DNA of 64,000 bases, from assembly GCF_030272615.1 (NCBI RefSeq), contig NC_081415.1, positions 416,546,757 to 416,610,756 on the forward strand. The letters run 5' to 3'. This stretch comes from Cryptomeria japonica. Lineage: Eukaryota > Streptophyta > Pinopsida > Cupressales > Cupressaceae. Shown here piece after piece: positions 52,454 to 64,000 of the stretch. The notes below the pieces were generated by a model that was given only the letters and a program-made list of their open reading frames with translations, did no database searches and had not been told where the DNA came from. The position numbers and the translations under genes were made by a program. The first letter of the stretch is position 1, and every line of letters starts with the position of its first letter.

Positions 52454-53562
52454 TGTAAGAACCCAACTTGGCTCTCCTCTGCTGACTGTTTCTTTTGAAT
52501 GCAATAGATTTGAATTTGTTTTGGTTTTTGAATGTTTATAGATTTTTTTGTGTTTTTTTTTGGTAATAATGAGCAATGAAACAATACTGGAATAAACTCC
52601 TATGCTTAAAATAATACTGGAACAATAATATTACTGCTGGAATTAATTTACGAAACTATCAAGGGAATGTTTGTTCTGTTTTATGGCCAATATGCCTGGA
52701 AAACAAATTCATTACAATGTAAGATAAAAACCTGATTTTTGCTGTCCCAGTAGTTGAAAAAAATCTGCCAACTGCAAATTTTAATTTTTTTGAAAAAATT
52801 ACTGTTCACGCGGTACTGTAGCAATCCGTACGGCGGCACTATTCACGCGATACTGTTCACGCGGCACTGTAGCAGTCCGTACGGCGGCACTGTAGCGCAG
52901 GTACTGTAGCAGCAATTGTATTTTGAAATGATTGCTTCAATTCTGATTTTTAATGGCTGCCAAATGAAACTGTAGGTCTGCAATTAATATATATTCGAAA
53001 ATCTGCATACCCTAGATGTCTTCCCTTCTTTTTAAAGCCCAAATAGAACTCCAAAATGAAGCTCTCCTGAAATGCCAAATTTAGTGGATATTTCACCACC
53101 TCAAATGGTTGCAACACTGAAGAATTGTCGCTCTCCAATGGCTGACTGAATCAGAAACCCTTGGCTTCTTCTCCCAAGTTCATAACAAACAAATATCAAT
53201 TCTCTGGATGGATGATATAAAATGAGCTCTTAAGTCCCTTCTTATTCTTTCTTATGAGAGCTCGAACACTTTCTTGGCCAATGTGGGATTAAAGACATAT
53301 TCACACATTATAATATTAAAGTGACTTTATTATTATAAAGTTACTTTATAACTTTATAATAACATTAAAATATTTAAATAAATCACTTAAGTCACTTTTA
53401 ATTAAATTAATTAAATATAAAGTCACCTTTTTTAGTTTTATTTTATTTAATGACTTAATAAGAAATTAATTTAATCAATTTCTCCTTATTTCTCCACTTA
53501 GCCTTCGGAGAATGTAAAGGCTAAGAACTCCAATGAGATGCTAAAAAGGTGGGGACATTACA
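52454..53562 (-). repeat. 3' LTR of the chromovirus (1109 bp)
   Basis: On the plus strand it runs from TGTAAGAACCC to GGGGACATTACA. A TATA-like TTTTATATC (minus strand, near 53213-53221) precedes a GC-rich block (52800-52915) with repeated ACTGTAGCAGTCCGTACGG and TTCACGCGG words. It is 14 bp longer than the 5' LTR because of one extra partial repeat in this block. Confidence 0.96.
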
Positions 53563-56500
53563 GTCCGCCCTTCCTGAAATTGCTTGTCCTCAAGCAACTT
53601 CAACTCCGGATGCTGCAAAATCTCCTCATTCTCCCAAGTAGCATCCTCTACTGGCAAATCCTTCCACTTCACCAAATATTCCCGGATGTTACGTCTCCTC
53701 AAGTTCCTTTCTTTGAAATCAATGATAGCCTCCGGTATCAAAACAAGTTTTCCCTCATCATCCAGGGGTGGTAGTACTATAGAAGGCACAATATGATGTC
53801 CTAGCGCCTTCTTGAGGCGTGACACATGAAAAACGTTGTGCACCTTGCTCTCTGCCGGTAAATCTAACTCATAAGCCACCTCTCCCACTTTCCTGATAAT
53901 CCTAAATGGACCATAGTATCGTGGCTTAAGTTTCTCGGCACCACTCTTCTTGAGAGTGGATTGACGGTAAGGCTGCAACATAAGATACACCATATCTCCA
54001 ACCTCAAAAGTCCGCTCAGTCCTCTTCTGATCTGCATACTGCTTCTGCTGATTCTGTGCCTTAGTTATATTATCCTTGAGAGTCTTAACAATGTCTTGAC
54101 TCTCCTGTAACAAATCACCTGCACTGGGCACTCTACTGTCACTCAAAAGCAGATCCATAAAATTGGGTGCCTCATACCCATACAGGGCCATAAAGGGTGA
54201 CATCTGAATAGACATGTGATAAGTGGTATTGTAGCAATACTCACAGAGATAAATCCACTTTACCCATGCCTTCTGTTGCCCTGCTATATAATTTCTGAGA
54301 TATCCCTCCACCCATTTGTTCACTATCTCTGTCTGACCATCTGTCTGAGGGTGGTAGCTAGTACTCGGAGTGAGCTCTGTCGCACACAACCTGAATAGCT
54401 CCTGCCAAAAGTGACTCATAAACCTGCTGTCCCTGTCACTCACAATGCTCCGAGGTAAGCCATGTAATCTGAATATCTCCTTGAAGAACAACTCTGCCAC
54501 CTGTGTAGCAGTGTATGTAGCAGTGATCGGAAAGAAGTGTGCAAACTTCGTAAGGCGATCCACAACCACATATATGCAGTCCCTGCCTTGGGCCCTAGGC
54601 AGTCCTGAGATGAAGTCCATAGACAAACACTCCCACTTCCTATCAGGAATCAGAAGTGGCTGAAGTAAACCGGCTGGATAGGAGTGTTCTTGCTTATTCT
54701 GCTGGCAGGTGGGACACTCCCTAACATACTGAAGTACCTCTGCTTTGAGCCCTTTCCATGTGAAGCGCTCTCTAATCTGCCGGTATGTCTTGTAGAAACC
54801 AGGATGTCCTGCCATAGGTGAATCATGAAAAGATTTCAGAACCATCCTCCTCACTGCTGATCCTGGAACCAAAAATATTCGCCCTTTGTAAATGATGAGC
54901 TCATTCACAAGGGTGTATCTACTGTCCTGAATATTCCCATCTATGAATCCAGCTGCCCAAGTATCCTTTGCATACTCTGCAAGGATCAAGTGTCTCCAAT
55001 CCTCCGATATGTCTGTCAATAAGCTCAAATGGGGCCGACGTGATAAGGCATCAGCAACTACATTTTGTGTCCCCTTAAAATATGTAATGTCAAAGTCATA
55101 GGACTGTAACTTGCTCACCCACTTCTGCTGCCTATCATTGAGATCTCGCTGCCCCAAAAAGTATTTTAGGCTATTATGGTCGGTTTTGATACAAAATTTG
55201 CTACCTACCAAATATTGCCTAAATTTAGCCAAAGCATGCATAATAGCTAACATCTCCTTATCATATATGCTGAAGCTCCGCTCTGGCCCTCTCAATTTCC
55301 TGCTCTCATAAGCAATAGGGTGCTTCTCCTGCATAAGCACCGCTCCAATGCCCTCCCCGGAAGCATCACAGTGTAGCTCAAAAGGTTTGCTGAAATCTGG
55401 TAATGCTAACACTGGACAAGAAGTCATCAACTCCTTAAATTTCTCAAAACACTCCTGTGCCTCAGGAGTCCACAAGAAAGCTCCCTTTCTCATCAAATCT
55501 GTCAAGGGTGCTGCATGCCTAGAATATCCATCCACAAACCTCTTGTAGAAACCACATAATCCCAAAAAGCCCCTCAACTGTGTAAGGTTCACCGGTGAAG
55601 GCCACTCCACAATGGCACGAATCTTTTCAGGATCCATGCGTACGCCCTCTGCACTGATGATGTGACCCAAGTACAACAACTCTGTCATGCCCAAATCACA
55701 CTTTGACTCCTTTGCATACAAGGACTCTCTGCTCAATATATCCAACACCTTGTCAAGGTGAACCAAGTGCTCCTCCCAAGATCTACTGTACACCAAGATA
55801 TCATCGAAGAAGACAAGTACAAATTTCCTCAACTGAGGATGGAAAACCCGATTCATTGTTGCCTGAAAAGTAGCAGGTGCGTTAGTTAGCCCAAATGGCA
55901 TAACTACAAACTCAAAATGGCCACAATGACATCTAAAGGCTGTCTTCTCAATGTCCTGCTCTCTAACTCTGATCTGGTGATAACCTGATCTCAAATCTAT
56001 CTTTGAAAAGAAGCAAGCTCCATGAAGCTCATCTATCAACTCATCGATCCTAGGAATGGGGTACCTGTTTTTAATTGTCTTCCTATTAAGCACCCTGTAA
56101 TCAATGCACATCCTCAATGTCCCATCCTTCTTCTTCACTAAGACCACTGAAGAAGCGAAAGGAGACTTACTTGGTCTAATGTGGCCCATAGCAAGTAACT
56201 CCTTTACGGTTTTCTCAATTTCATCCTTCAACCTCTTCGGATGCCTGTAAGGTGTAATCATGATGGGTTTAGCCCCCTCCTCTAACTCAATGATGTGCTC
56301 AATACCCCTGTCTGGTGGTCTACCTGGTGGAATGTCACTGAAAACCTTAGAGTGTTTAACTCTAAGCTCCTGAATATCAGGAGGATATTCAATCTTCTGC
56401 TGTCCCTCCTGTGATGGCATCAACATGCACTCTGCTGCCCACTCTACCTGATCATGTCGAATCAATCTAGCCATCCTCCGGAAAGAAACCATCCTGAGAT

Positions 56501-58340
56501 CACTGTCCCTGATTGCCTTAAGAATATGTGTCTTCCCATTCACTTTAAACCTCATCTCCATCTCCTTGAGGTTAAGAGTGAACTCCCCAATATCATGCAA
56601 CCAACTCATCCCAAGGACTATATCTGTATCTCCCATAGGCACAACATAGAAATCTGCCTTAAAGTCATAATTATTAACTTTCAATGGGAGTCCAGTGATC
56701 TTACGATCACATCTGAGGACATAGCCATCAGCTACCCTCACTCTAATTCCCCCAAACTCCTCTGTTTGTATGCCACGCTTCTCCACCATCCTAGCATCAA
56801 TGAAATTATGAGTGGCACCTGTATCAACCAAAGTTATGACTCGCTGTCCAGCAAGCACTCCTCTCATCCGGAATGACCCTTCTTGCCTAATACTTGTGAG
56901 ACGAGCTTCCCTAAGTTGCCCATCTCCTTCCCCATCATTGGACTCCATTTTAGACAAGTTTTCAGCCTTGTCTTCCTCTTTTTCACCATCTATTTCCTCT
57001 ATATCAGACTGCTGGTCTGAGTTATCTGATTCTGATTTCTCATAGTATGCCCACATAACTCTGTTAGCTTTGCCCTTTGGTCTAAGAGGACAATCATGGT
57101 TTGCATCATAGGGTCCTTTACAGTAGAAACATAATTTTTTCTTCCTCAAATCATTTAATGTTTCCCTGTCAAAAGGTGCTGGAGTTTTATCTTTAGAATC
57201 ATTTTTAAAATCAGTCCTCTCTGGTTTTTTATAAAATGGTTTGTTATCCTTACTAGAAGATGCTCCTTTGGACTGAAATTTGTTTGTTGGGACTGCATGT
57301 TCCATACTTCTTGCCTTTTTCATAGCTTCCTGTAAAGAAATAGGATCAAATGCCTTTATCCAACCTCTCAGTGGTTCGGATAGGCCCTCAATGAAAAGAA
57401 CTATCAATCTACGCTCTGAAATGTTTGGCACCATGACTGCCAACCGCTGAAATTCACCAATGAAATACTCCAAGTTGCCTGTTTGTTTTAACTGTGCTAA
57501 GTCCCGGAAGTAAACCTCTGGATCTTTCTTTTCAAATCTTTCAACCAACCTATCCACGAAGTCCTGGTACTCTGTCACCTGATTATGTTGAAGTGTTATC
57601 ATACCATGGTACCACCAATCATGTGCTACTCCCTCCAAATGCAAAGTGGCGTATTTGATAGCTTCAATCTCTGTCATTGGCCTCAGTGCCAAAAATGTGT
57701 CAAGCTTATGAATCCAAGCTTGAGCTGTCATCTTACCACTCCCATCGAATGTAGGCATAGTAAGCTTGCCTGTAACTCTATTCAGCTCACTATTTTGACC
57801 TCTAGGCCTCCTATCCTGTCTGAGTGACCTGTAATGCTCTCTCCTCTGATTTACAAACCTCTCGAATGTCATCCTCTCTCGTACCTGTGGAGTTAATAAA
57901 TCCCATTCGTCATTCGCAGCCATGAGGATATCTGCGAACATCTCCTCTCCTAGTTCTCCTGTAGGTGCTACCTCAGGCTCATCTCTAATGAAGGTAGGAC
58001 GTGTAGGCCTGTCTGCTGTCCTGGAATGAGTCCTATGAGTTCTAGGTGACCCCACTGCACTCCTGTTATCCCCTTGCTCTTGATTCTGTTTGTCTTGTGG
58101 GTTCATGCGCTCAATCATGGTGGTGAGTGCCTGCAAGGCCTGAGCCATCTGCTGCTGTCCTGTAGCCATTACTCTGAAAAATTCCCTTGTTTCTTGCTCC
58201 TCATTCCTATCGCCTCTGGGTGGGCTACCCCCTTGCCTGTCACCCATGGTGCCCGACTGCCTGTCAAATTCTTGTTCCCTGTCAAACAAAGCTCGCCTGC
58301 GAGTGTAATATCTGTGAGAGCCAACCTCAGGCGGCTGCAT
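53541..58340 (-). CDS. Gag-Pol polyprotein of Ty3/gypsy chromovirus, 1599 aa, intact
   Basis: One frame encodes all retrotransposon functions. Gag with the capsid-type region ([34 protein letters not shown]) spans about residues 190-350, with a zinc knuckle [14 protein letters not shown] near 400. The protease has [11 protein letters not shown] near 505. The reverse transcriptase contains [12 protein letters not shown] and the catalytic FFDDILVYS near 843. RNase H has [13 protein letters not shown] near 990 and ends in [10 protein letters not shown]. Integrase has the zinc finger H..H near 1175 and CPTCQQNK near 1210, then the DDE residues in SMDFISGLP (about 1245), VSDRDSRF (about 1300) and [11 protein letters not shown] (about 1340). 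A chromodomain ([18 protein letters not shown]) is near 1545-1565. Catalytic residues are all present. The stop codon lies within the 3' LTR. Confidence 0.97.
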   Translation of the reverse strand: MQPPEVGSHRYYTRRRALFDREQEFDRQSGTMGDRQGGSPPRGDRNEEQETREFFRVMATGQQQMAQALQALTTMIERMNPQDKQNQEQGDNRSAVGSPRTHRTHSRTADRPTRPTFIRDEPEVAPTGELGEEMFADILMAANDEWDLLTPQVRERMTFERFVNQRREHYRSLRQDRRPRGQNSELNRVTGKLTMPTFDGSGKMTAQAWIHKLDTFLALRPMTEIEAIKYATLHLEGVAHDWWYHGMITLQHNQVTEYQDFVDRLVERFEKKDPEVYFRDLAQLKQTGNLEYFIGEFQRLAVMVPNISERRLIVLFIEGLSEPLRGWIKAFDPISLQEAMKKARSMEHAVPTNKFQSKGASSSKDNKPFYKKPERTDFKNDSKDKTPAPFDRETLNDLRKKKLCFYCKGPYDANHDCPLRPKGKANRVMWAYYEKSESDNSDQQSDIEEIDGEKEEDKAENLSKMESNDGEGDGQLREARLTSIRQEGSFRMRGVLAGQRVITLVDTGATHNFIDARMVEKRGIQTEEFGGIRVRVADGYVLRCDRKITGLPLKVNNYDFKADFYVVPMGDTDIVLGMSWLHDIGEFTLNLKEMEMRFKVNGKTHILKAIRDSDLRMVSFRRMARLIRHDQVEWAAECMLMPSQEGQQKIEYPPDIQELRVKHSKVFSDIPPGRPPDRGIEHIIELEEGAKPIMITPYRHPKRLKDEIEKTVKELLAMGHIRPSKSPFASSVVLVKKKDGTLRMCIDYRVLNRKTIKNRYPIPRIDELIDELHGACFFSKIDLRSGYHQIRVREQDIEKTAFRCHCGHFEFVVMPFGLTNAPATFQATMNRVFHPQLRKFVLVFFDDILVYSRSWEEHLVHLDKVLDILSRESLYAKESKCDLGMTELLYLGHIISAEGVRMDPEKIRAIVEWPSPVNLTQLRGFLGLCGFYKRFVDGYSRHAAPLTDLMRKGAFLWTPEAQECFEKFKELMTSCPVLALPDFSKPFELHCDASGEGIGAVLMQEKHPIAYESRKLRGPERSFSIYDKEMLAIMHALAKFRQYLVGSKFCIKTDHNSLKYFLGQRDLNDRQQKWVSKLQSYDFDITYFKGTQNVVADALSRRPHLSLLTDISEDWRHLILAEYAKDTWAAGFIDGNIQDSRYTLVNELIIYKGRIFLVPGSAVRRMVLKSFHDSPMAGHPGFYKTYRQIRERFTWKGLKAEVLQYVRECPTCQQNKQEHSYPAGLLQPLLIPDRKWECLSMDFISGLPRAQGRDCIYVVVDRLTKFAHFFPITATYTATQVAELFFKEIFRLHGLPRSIVSDRDSRFMSHFWQELFRLCATELTPSTSYHPQTDGQTEIVNKWVEGYLRNYIAGQQKAWVKWIYLCEYCYNTTYHMSIQMSPFMALYGYEAPNFMDLLLSDSRVPSAGDLLQESQDIVKTLKDNITKAQNQQKQYADQKRTERTFEVGDMVYLMLQPYRQSTLKKSGAEKLKPRYYGPFRIIRKVGEVAYELDLPAESKVHNVFHVSRLKKALGHHIVPSIVLPPLDDEGKLVLIPEAIIDFKERNLRRRNIREYLVKWKDLPVEDATWENEEILQHPELKLLEDKQFQEGRTVMSPPF
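53563..53580 (-). promoter_or_regulatory. Chromovirus polypurine tract
   Basis: On the minus strand CAGGAAGGGCGGAC directly precedes the 3' LTR. The upstream phrase TTGCTTGAGGACAAGCAA is shared with element G at 44739 onward. Confidence 0.8.
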
Positions 58341-58373
58341 GTGATTGCTAAACCCTCAGGATGGCAGGATTTA

Positions 58374-58385
58374 GCTCTGATACCA
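58374..58385 (-). promoter_or_regulatory. Chromovirus primer-binding site (initiator tRNA-Met)
   Basis: The minus strand reads TGGTATCAGAGC one base after the 5' LTR, complementary to the 3' end of initiator tRNA-Met. Confidence 0.95.
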
Positions 58386-58386
58386 A

Positions 58387-59481
58387 TGTAAGAACCCAAC
58401 TTGGCTCTCCTCTGCTGACTGTTTCTTTTGAATGCAATAGATTTGAATTTGTTTTGGTTTTTGAATGTTTATAGATTTTTTTGTGTTTTTTTTTGGTAAT
58501 AATGAGCAATGAAACAATACTGGAATAAACTCCTATGCTTAAAATAATACTGGAACAATAATATTACTGCTGGAATTAATTTACGAAACTATCAAGGGAA
58601 TGTTTGTTCTGTTTTATGGCCAATATGCCTGGAAAACAAATTCATTACAATGTAAGATAAAAACCTGATTTTTGCTGTCCCAGTAGTTGAAAAAAATCTG
58701 CCAACTGCAAATTTTAATTTTTTTGAAAAAATTACTGTTCACGCGGTACTGTAGCAATCTGTACGGCGGCACTGTTCACGCGGCACTGTAGCAGTCCGTA
58801 CGGCAGCACCGTAGCGCAGGTACTGTAGCAGCAATTGTATTTTGAAATGATTGCTTCAATTCTGATTTTTAATGGCTGCCAAATGAAACTGTAGGTCTGC
58901 AATTAATATATATTCGAAAATCTGCATACCCTAGATGTCTTCCCTTCTTTTTAAAGCCCAAATAGAACTCCAAAATGAAGCTCTCCTGAAATGCCAAATT
59001 TAGTGGATATTTCACCACCTCAAATGGTTGCAACATTGAAGAATTGTCGCTCTCCAATGGCTGACTGAATCAGAAACCCTTGGCTTCTTCTCCCAAGTTC
59101 ATAACAAACAAATATCAATTCTCTGGATGGATGATATAAAATGAGCTCTTAAGTCCCTTCTTATTCTTTCTTATGAGAGCTCGAACACTTTCTTGGCCAA
59201 TGTGGGATTAAAGACATATTCACACATTATAATATTAAAGTGACTTTATTATTATAAAGTTACTTTATAACTTTATAATAACATTAAAATATTTAAATAA
59301 ATCACTTAAGTCACTTTTAATTAAATTAATTAAATATAAAGTCACCTTTTTTAGTTTTATTTTATTTAATGACTTAATAAGAAATTAATTTAATCAATTT
59401 CTCCTTATTTCTCCACTTAGCCTTCGGAGAATGTAAAGGCTAAGAACTCCAATGAGATGCTAAAAAGGTGGGGACATTACA
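58387..59481 (-). repeat. 5' LTR of the chromovirus (1095 bp)
   Basis: Same boundaries as the other LTR. It would carry the promoter; transcription goes leftward into gag-pol. Four substitutions separate it from the 3' LTR by eye. Confidence 0.96.
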
Positions 59482-59488
59482 TTGACCT

Positions 59489-60168
59489 TGTTGAAGATAT
59501 AGCTGCAATAGAGATCATCAATGCAATGTTCCTTATTTATTTCTTCTGGTATCAGTTCATTAGCTTCCGTTCTTTTCTTGCCTTGTTTGCTGTCGGTGAC
59601 TCTTCATGTGGCTACCGCTGTCAGTGAAGGTGATGTGGCTGTCAGTTCATGTGGCTGTCAGTGTATATGAGGTTGTCAGTGCAGATGTAATTGTCCGTGC
59701 CTTTTCCTTTTCCCTTCGTGTGCCTCTTCACTGGAAATCCCGATATGTGATATTGATCATTTTTCTTTGTCTCGTGCTCTCTTCTTTGGCAGTTTCGATA
59801 GTTTCATGATCAGCTTCTCTCATTCATCAAATAGTGTGATTGTGTATGTCAGATCAGAGATATTGTGTTCCTTCTGCATTCAGAGTTTTCGGTCATATGA
59901 AGGTTTTTTTTTATTGTATGTAAGATGTATCATCTGAGTTCATTCTTATGATTGATTTGTAGAGAATCAAACTCATTATTGTGATTGATAGTAATCTAAG
60001 ACTATCATTAGTTGTATTCTTTTCTGAGATATAATAAAGTTCATTTTGAGTGGGCTGGGTTTTTCACCCTCAGGTGGAGGGTTTTCCCAAGATAAAGGCT
60101 TGTGTATTTGTGTTTCATTCTTTATTTTCTGTTCTCAGTTTTTCTATATTCTGGTTCAAGTTTTAACA
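59489..60168 (+). repeat. 5' LTR of a Ty1/copia element (about 680 bp)
   Basis: The proposed LTR begins TGTTGAAGATA and ends TTTTAACA, directly followed by a primer-binding site. Near its end are GGTTTTTCACCCTCAGG and GGGTTTTCCCAAG, typical of copia LTR ends. The left boundary is inferred from the TGTT/AACA inverted ends; the 3' LTR lies outside the window, so it cannot be confirmed. Confidence 0.7.
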
Positions 60169-60180
60169 TGGTATCAGAGT
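60169..60180 (+). promoter_or_regulatory. Copia primer-binding site (initiator tRNA-Met)
   Basis: TGGTATCAGAGT follows the LTR without a gap, matching 11 of the 12 bases of the usual initiator tRNA-Met site. Confidence 0.9.
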
Positions 60181-60257
60181 GGGTCTAGAAGATCGATCCA
60201 AAACCAGAATTTTTAAGTTCTTTATTTCTTTCAGTTGTTTGCCTAAGTCATTCATTA

Positions 60258-63200
60258 TGGTGAACGGATTGAAAGTAGAAGATAGACTAGATGGTTCGTC
60301 AAATTTCTCTTCTTGGAAATTTAGAATTCTGATCACTTTAGAAGAGAATGATCTCCTTGACTATGTCTCGAAAGATGTAGAAGAACTTTCTGCTGATTCA
60401 TAGAAAGTTCATTGGAGAAAGAATAAGACCATGGCTAAGAAAATTTTGATTGATTCCGTTAAGGATCATCTGGTGCCTATCATCTCTAAGTTGGATTCAA
60501 CTAAGGAAATGTTTCAGACTCTAAAGAATCTTTATGAATTCAACAATACCAGTAGAGCTTTAGCCCTGAGGCGTCAACTGCTGCATGTGAAAATGTGTAG
60601 AGGAGAATTTGTTACTTCTTATTTCATGAAGATTTCTAAGTTAAAAGATCAACTCAGTGCAATTGGAGATACTTTTGCTCATAAAGACTTGGTTATGTTA
60701 GCTATGAATGGACTTCCCATCTCCTAGGAATCCTTCATTCAAGGCATTAGTGGAAGAGATGATCTTCCTAAATTTGATAGGTTGAGGGCAGATTGCATTC
60801 AGGAAGAATGCAGACAAGAAGCAAGAGGTTATGGTCGCAAATCTCATCATGAAGATGATCATGTGCTTGCTGCCCATGCATCTAAGGGGAAAGGAAAGAA
60901 AGGTAACTTCAAAAGATTTAGAGACAAGAATGTTAAGTCAGCCCCTGATGCCAAGAAAAAGTGGAAGGACCTTTCTAGAATTCAGTGTTTTAGGCGTGAC
61001 AAATTTGGTCACTTTGCCAGAGATTGTGTATCAAAATCTAAGCCTCAAGCAGCTGCTGCAAATGTTGAGAATCCTTCTCCTCAAAGAAAGTCAAATGAAA
61101 ATTCTGAAAAATTCTTATTTATTTCTGCACTTTTTAGTAATGTTCCTATTAATAGTGATACATGGTTGATAGATAGTGGAGCATCTCGGCATATCACTGG
61201 TTTTCGTGAGCACCTTTCAAACTTGAAAGAAAAAGACTCTCATCTTCAAGTATCATTGGTGATGATGCTTGCTATTCTGTGAAGGGTGTTGGTTATACTT
61301 TTTTTCAGTTGGACTCTGGTATTCCTCTTCATTTAAGTGATGTCCTATTTGTTCCTGGTATTAAGAGGAATCCGATTTCTATTTCTGCATTAGAAGACAA
61401 AGGTTATCATGTTGCTTTTGCTGATGGAAAAGTACTTGCATGGAAGAAGAACTCTAGTATTCAATCAGCTCATGTTATTGGTGTTCGTCATGATAGTCTT
61501 TACAAGCTTTCAGCTCATCCTATTCAAGTCTTAGCTCATGATTCTTCAAGTTCAAGTGAGTTGTGGCATAAAAGATTTGGTCATTTAAATTTCAAAACTT
61601 TGTCTTCAATGGAGAAGGTTGTCATTGGTTTTCCTAAGCTGAATCAAAACCATGAAGGTGTTTGCAAGGGGTGTACTCTAGGTAAGAACATTAAGAGCAC
61701 CTTTCATAGTAGTGAAAGTAGGGCAAATAATGCTCTAGAATTTATTCATTTTGATTAATGTGGACCTATGCCAATTGCTTCTCTTAGTGGTTTTTGGTAT
61801 TATGTCACCTTTATTGATGGTTTTTCACGTAAGTGCTGGATTTACTTTCTTAAGTCTAAAGAGTTTGATGAAGTGCTGTCCAGATTTAAAGAGTTCAAAG
61901 CTTTAGTTGAAAATCTATCTAGGAAGAAAATGAAAATTCTTAGATATGATAATGGAGGAGAATGTTTCTGGCGTTTTTCATAACTTTTGTGTTGAAGCTG
62001 GGATTAAGAGGGAGTTCTGTGTCCCTTATAATCCTCAACAAAATGGTGTGGCTGAAAGAAAGAATAGGACAATTGTTGAAGCAACAAAGGCTATGATTCA
62101 TGACCAAAGTCTTCAAACATTTCTTTGGGCTGAGGCTTGCAGGACAACAGTTCACATTTAGAATCGTAGTCCTCATCAAATTCTAAACAACTTGACTCCA
62201 GAAGAAGCTTTTACAGGTGTCAAACCAGATGTAAGTTATTTCAGGATCTTTGGATGCCCTATTTATATTCATGTTCCTAAAGAGAAAATATCTAAATTAG
62301 AACCTTCAGGCAAGAAAGGCATCTTGGTTGGTTATAGTGAATCTTCAAAAGCATATAGAATCTACATTCCAGGACAAAAATAGATTGAGATCAGTAGGGA
62401 TGTTTCTTTTGATGAAGATGAAGCTTGCAGGAAATTCAAAGAATCTAACATAGAATCTGATAAAGAAGATTTTGAGCATCCTCAAGGTTTAGATATGACT
62501 GATCCAAATCCATCTTCAGACATTCAGAGGGAGTTTATAGATTTAGAAGATCCTATTGATTCAGCTGATCCAATTGATCCAGTTGACTTTATAGTTACAT
62601 CAGCAAGTCCCAATAATAGTTCAACTAATAAGAAAAGACCTTTGTGGGCCAGACACACTATGGAAGATGCTGAAAATATGCAGCCCCTCGTGGTACTTTC
62701 AAAGAAAGTAAAAGACCTCACAAGTTTGTTGGCTATGTATCTTTGATGAGTCATATCTTAGCATCCGAGCCTTCAAATGTTGAAGAGGCTTTAAATCTGC
62801 AAGTGTGGAAGGATGCCATGATAGAGGAATATCAATCTATTATGAAAAATGATGGGACATTGTTCCAAGGCCTAAACACAAATCAGTGGTTTCTTCTAAG
62901 TGGCTGTTCAAAATCAAACATGTAGCTGATGGGAGTATAGAAAAGTAGCCAGAGGTTTTCCTCAAAAGGAAGGCATAGATTTCGAAGAAACCTTTGCACC
63001 TGTAGCACGTTACATTTCTATCAAGACTATCATAGTTGTTGCAGCTGTTAAGGGTTGGAAACTTCATCAAATGGATGTGAAAACAGCCTTCTTGAATGGT
63101 AAAATTGAAGAGGAGATTTACATTGAGCAGCCAGAGGGCTTTATTATTCACAATAGAAACTCTCATGTATGCAGGCTGAAAAGGGCCTTATATGGTCTTA

Positions 63201-64000
63201 AACAAGCCCCTCGTGCTTGGTATGAAAGGATAGACCACTATCTTTTGAGCTTGGGTTTTCTAAAGAATGACGCTGATCCAAACTTATATTTAAAGGTATG
63301 TGATGATAAGGTGCTGATTTTAGTACTATATGTTGATGATTTATTCCTCACTGGTAATGATGATCTCATTGACAAATGTAAGATGGATTTAGCTTCAGAA
63401 TTTGAAATGAAAAATCTTGGTTTGTTACATTATTTCCTTAAACTTGAGGTATGGCAAAGACCAAATGAAATCATATCGAGTCAAGGTAAATATGCAGTTG
63501 ATATTTTGAAAAGATTTGACATGTTAGAGTGTAAGTCTATGGTGACTCCTATGGAAGTAAATCTGAAGAAATTACATGATGATGCAGCTACTTCAGAGTT
63601 AGTTGAGCCTACTATGTATAAACAATTAATTGGCTCTTTAATGTACTTGGTTAACACAAGGTCTGATATATGCTATGCGGTTAATACCTTGAGTCAGTTC
63701 ATGTGTGAACCAAGGCATATTCACCTTGTGGCAGCCAAACATATATAGAGATATGTACGTGGTACAATTGGACTTGGCCTAAAATTTTCTTCGTGTGTAG
63801 AGCTGAACTTGCAGGGGTTTTCTAATTTAGATTGAGCAGGTTGTGTGCATGACAGAAAAAACACTTCATGTTGTTTTAGCCTAGGTTCAGCTATGATTTC
63901 CTGATGCAACAAGAAACAATCCTGTGTTGCACAAAGTATAGCTGAAGCAGAATATGTTGCAGCTTGTGTGGCTGCAAGAGAAGTTGTGTGGCTTCAGAAA
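60258..64000 (+). pseudogene. Ty1/copia Gag-Pol, degenerate, runs past the window
   Basis: The order gag, protease, integrase, reverse transcriptase, RNase H is typical of copia. Gag starts MVNGLKVEDRLDGSSNFSSW. Its zinc knuckle reads CFRRDKFGHFARDC, where the second cysteine is Arg. Protease DSGASRHIT is near 61170. Integrase has HKRFGHLN and CKGCTLGK, then DNGGE and YNPQQNGVAERKNR (61570-62080). Reverse transcriptase has MDVKTAFLNG, LYGLKQAPRAWY and the catalytic YVDD (63070-63360). RNase H begins near 63700 and reaches EAEYVAACVAAREVVWLQK at the edge. In-frame stops are at 60401, 60725, 61756, 62159, 62381, 62946, 63746, 63832 and 63901, most of them TAG, and frameshifts lie near 61260, 61965, 62700 and 62880. 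The element is dead. Confidence 0.95.

Larger units (their letters stand above)
52454..59481 (-). mobile_element. Complete Ty3/gypsy chromovirus, 7028 bp
   Basis: The element has LTRs at 52454-53562 and 58387-59481, a perfect TTGAC target duplication (52449-52453 and 59482-59486), an initiator tRNA-Met primer site, a polypurine tract and an uninterrupted gag-pol ORF with a chromodomain. The LTRs differ by four substitutions and one 14-bp length change in a GC-rich repeat, so the insertion is recent. All features needed for transposition are visible, so it may still be competent. It is transcribed opposite to PUS10. Confidence 0.97.

Noticed and set aside
52950-53138. 62-codon frame found identically in both chromovirus LTRs (also 58869-59057)
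   Set aside because: It is duplicated only because the LTRs are copies; it has no start context or homology that suggests a protein.
59482-59488. Continuation of the LTR stub 52408-52453 to the right of the chromovirus
   Set aside because: Only seven bases separate the chromovirus from the copia LTR start, too little to recognise, so no claim is made beyond the stub.

Overview
The window looks like a gymnosperm, probably conifer, nuclear genome. The evidence is very long introns packed with nested LTR retrotransposons, hAT-type DNA transposon relics, many LTRs sharing the same TGTAATGTCCCC terminus, and a single host gene whose exons make up only about 1 percent of the sequence. The species cannot be named from sequence alone.

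Host gene. One recognisable cellular gene runs on the + strand. It encodes the archaeal/eukaryotic tRNA pseudouridine synthase Pus10 (PUS10). Eleven exons are readable: 5913-5954 (tentative), 6027-6181, 6399-6470, 28057-28125, 28223-28303, 28408-28527, 28719-28793, 28975-29055, 29318-29391, 29502-29562 and 51988-52043. All introns are GT-AG and the reading frame is kept throughout. Two introns exceed 21 kb, a third runs off the right edge, and nearly everything else in the window lies in them or just upstream. The 5' exons and the last exon are outside the window or unrecognised.

Layout. 1-3412: decayed retroelement sequence and a broken copy (W) of a conifer ORF family. 3593-5133: solo LTR. 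6985-17515: element Y of the same ORF family, split by a 7.2-kb relative X (8670-15838) that carries an intact 1079-aa ORF and an 11-copy hairpin-repeat array with roughly 170-bp spacing. 17516-26960: hAT transposase relic hit by a smaller hAT derivative and by three solo LTRs nested inside one another. 31667-32590: LTR plus primer-binding site. 34737-36500: decayed Ty3/gypsy pol. 36503-39800: second hAT relic. 41505-44734: small, young, intact non-autonomous LTR element Z, whose primer-binding site extends into an almost complete antisense tRNA-Asp. 44735-48485: 3' end of an older chromovirus plus another solo LTR. 48748-50219: third hAT relic. 52454-59481: young complete Ty3/gypsy chromovirus with an uninterrupted 1599-codon gag-pol. 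59489-64000: Ty1/copia element with many stops and frameshifts, continuing past the window.

The elements do not form a pathway with PUS10. They are successive insertions, and target-site duplications give a clear relative order for many of them. The most unusual observations are the full-length tRNA-Asp complement at the Z primer-binding site, with a substitution exactly at the m1A58 position; element X, which has TG..CA ends and a 5-bp duplication but no visible LTR pair; and the two hairpin-repeat systems in long LTRs. Sequence relationships were judged by eye; no alignment or database search was run.
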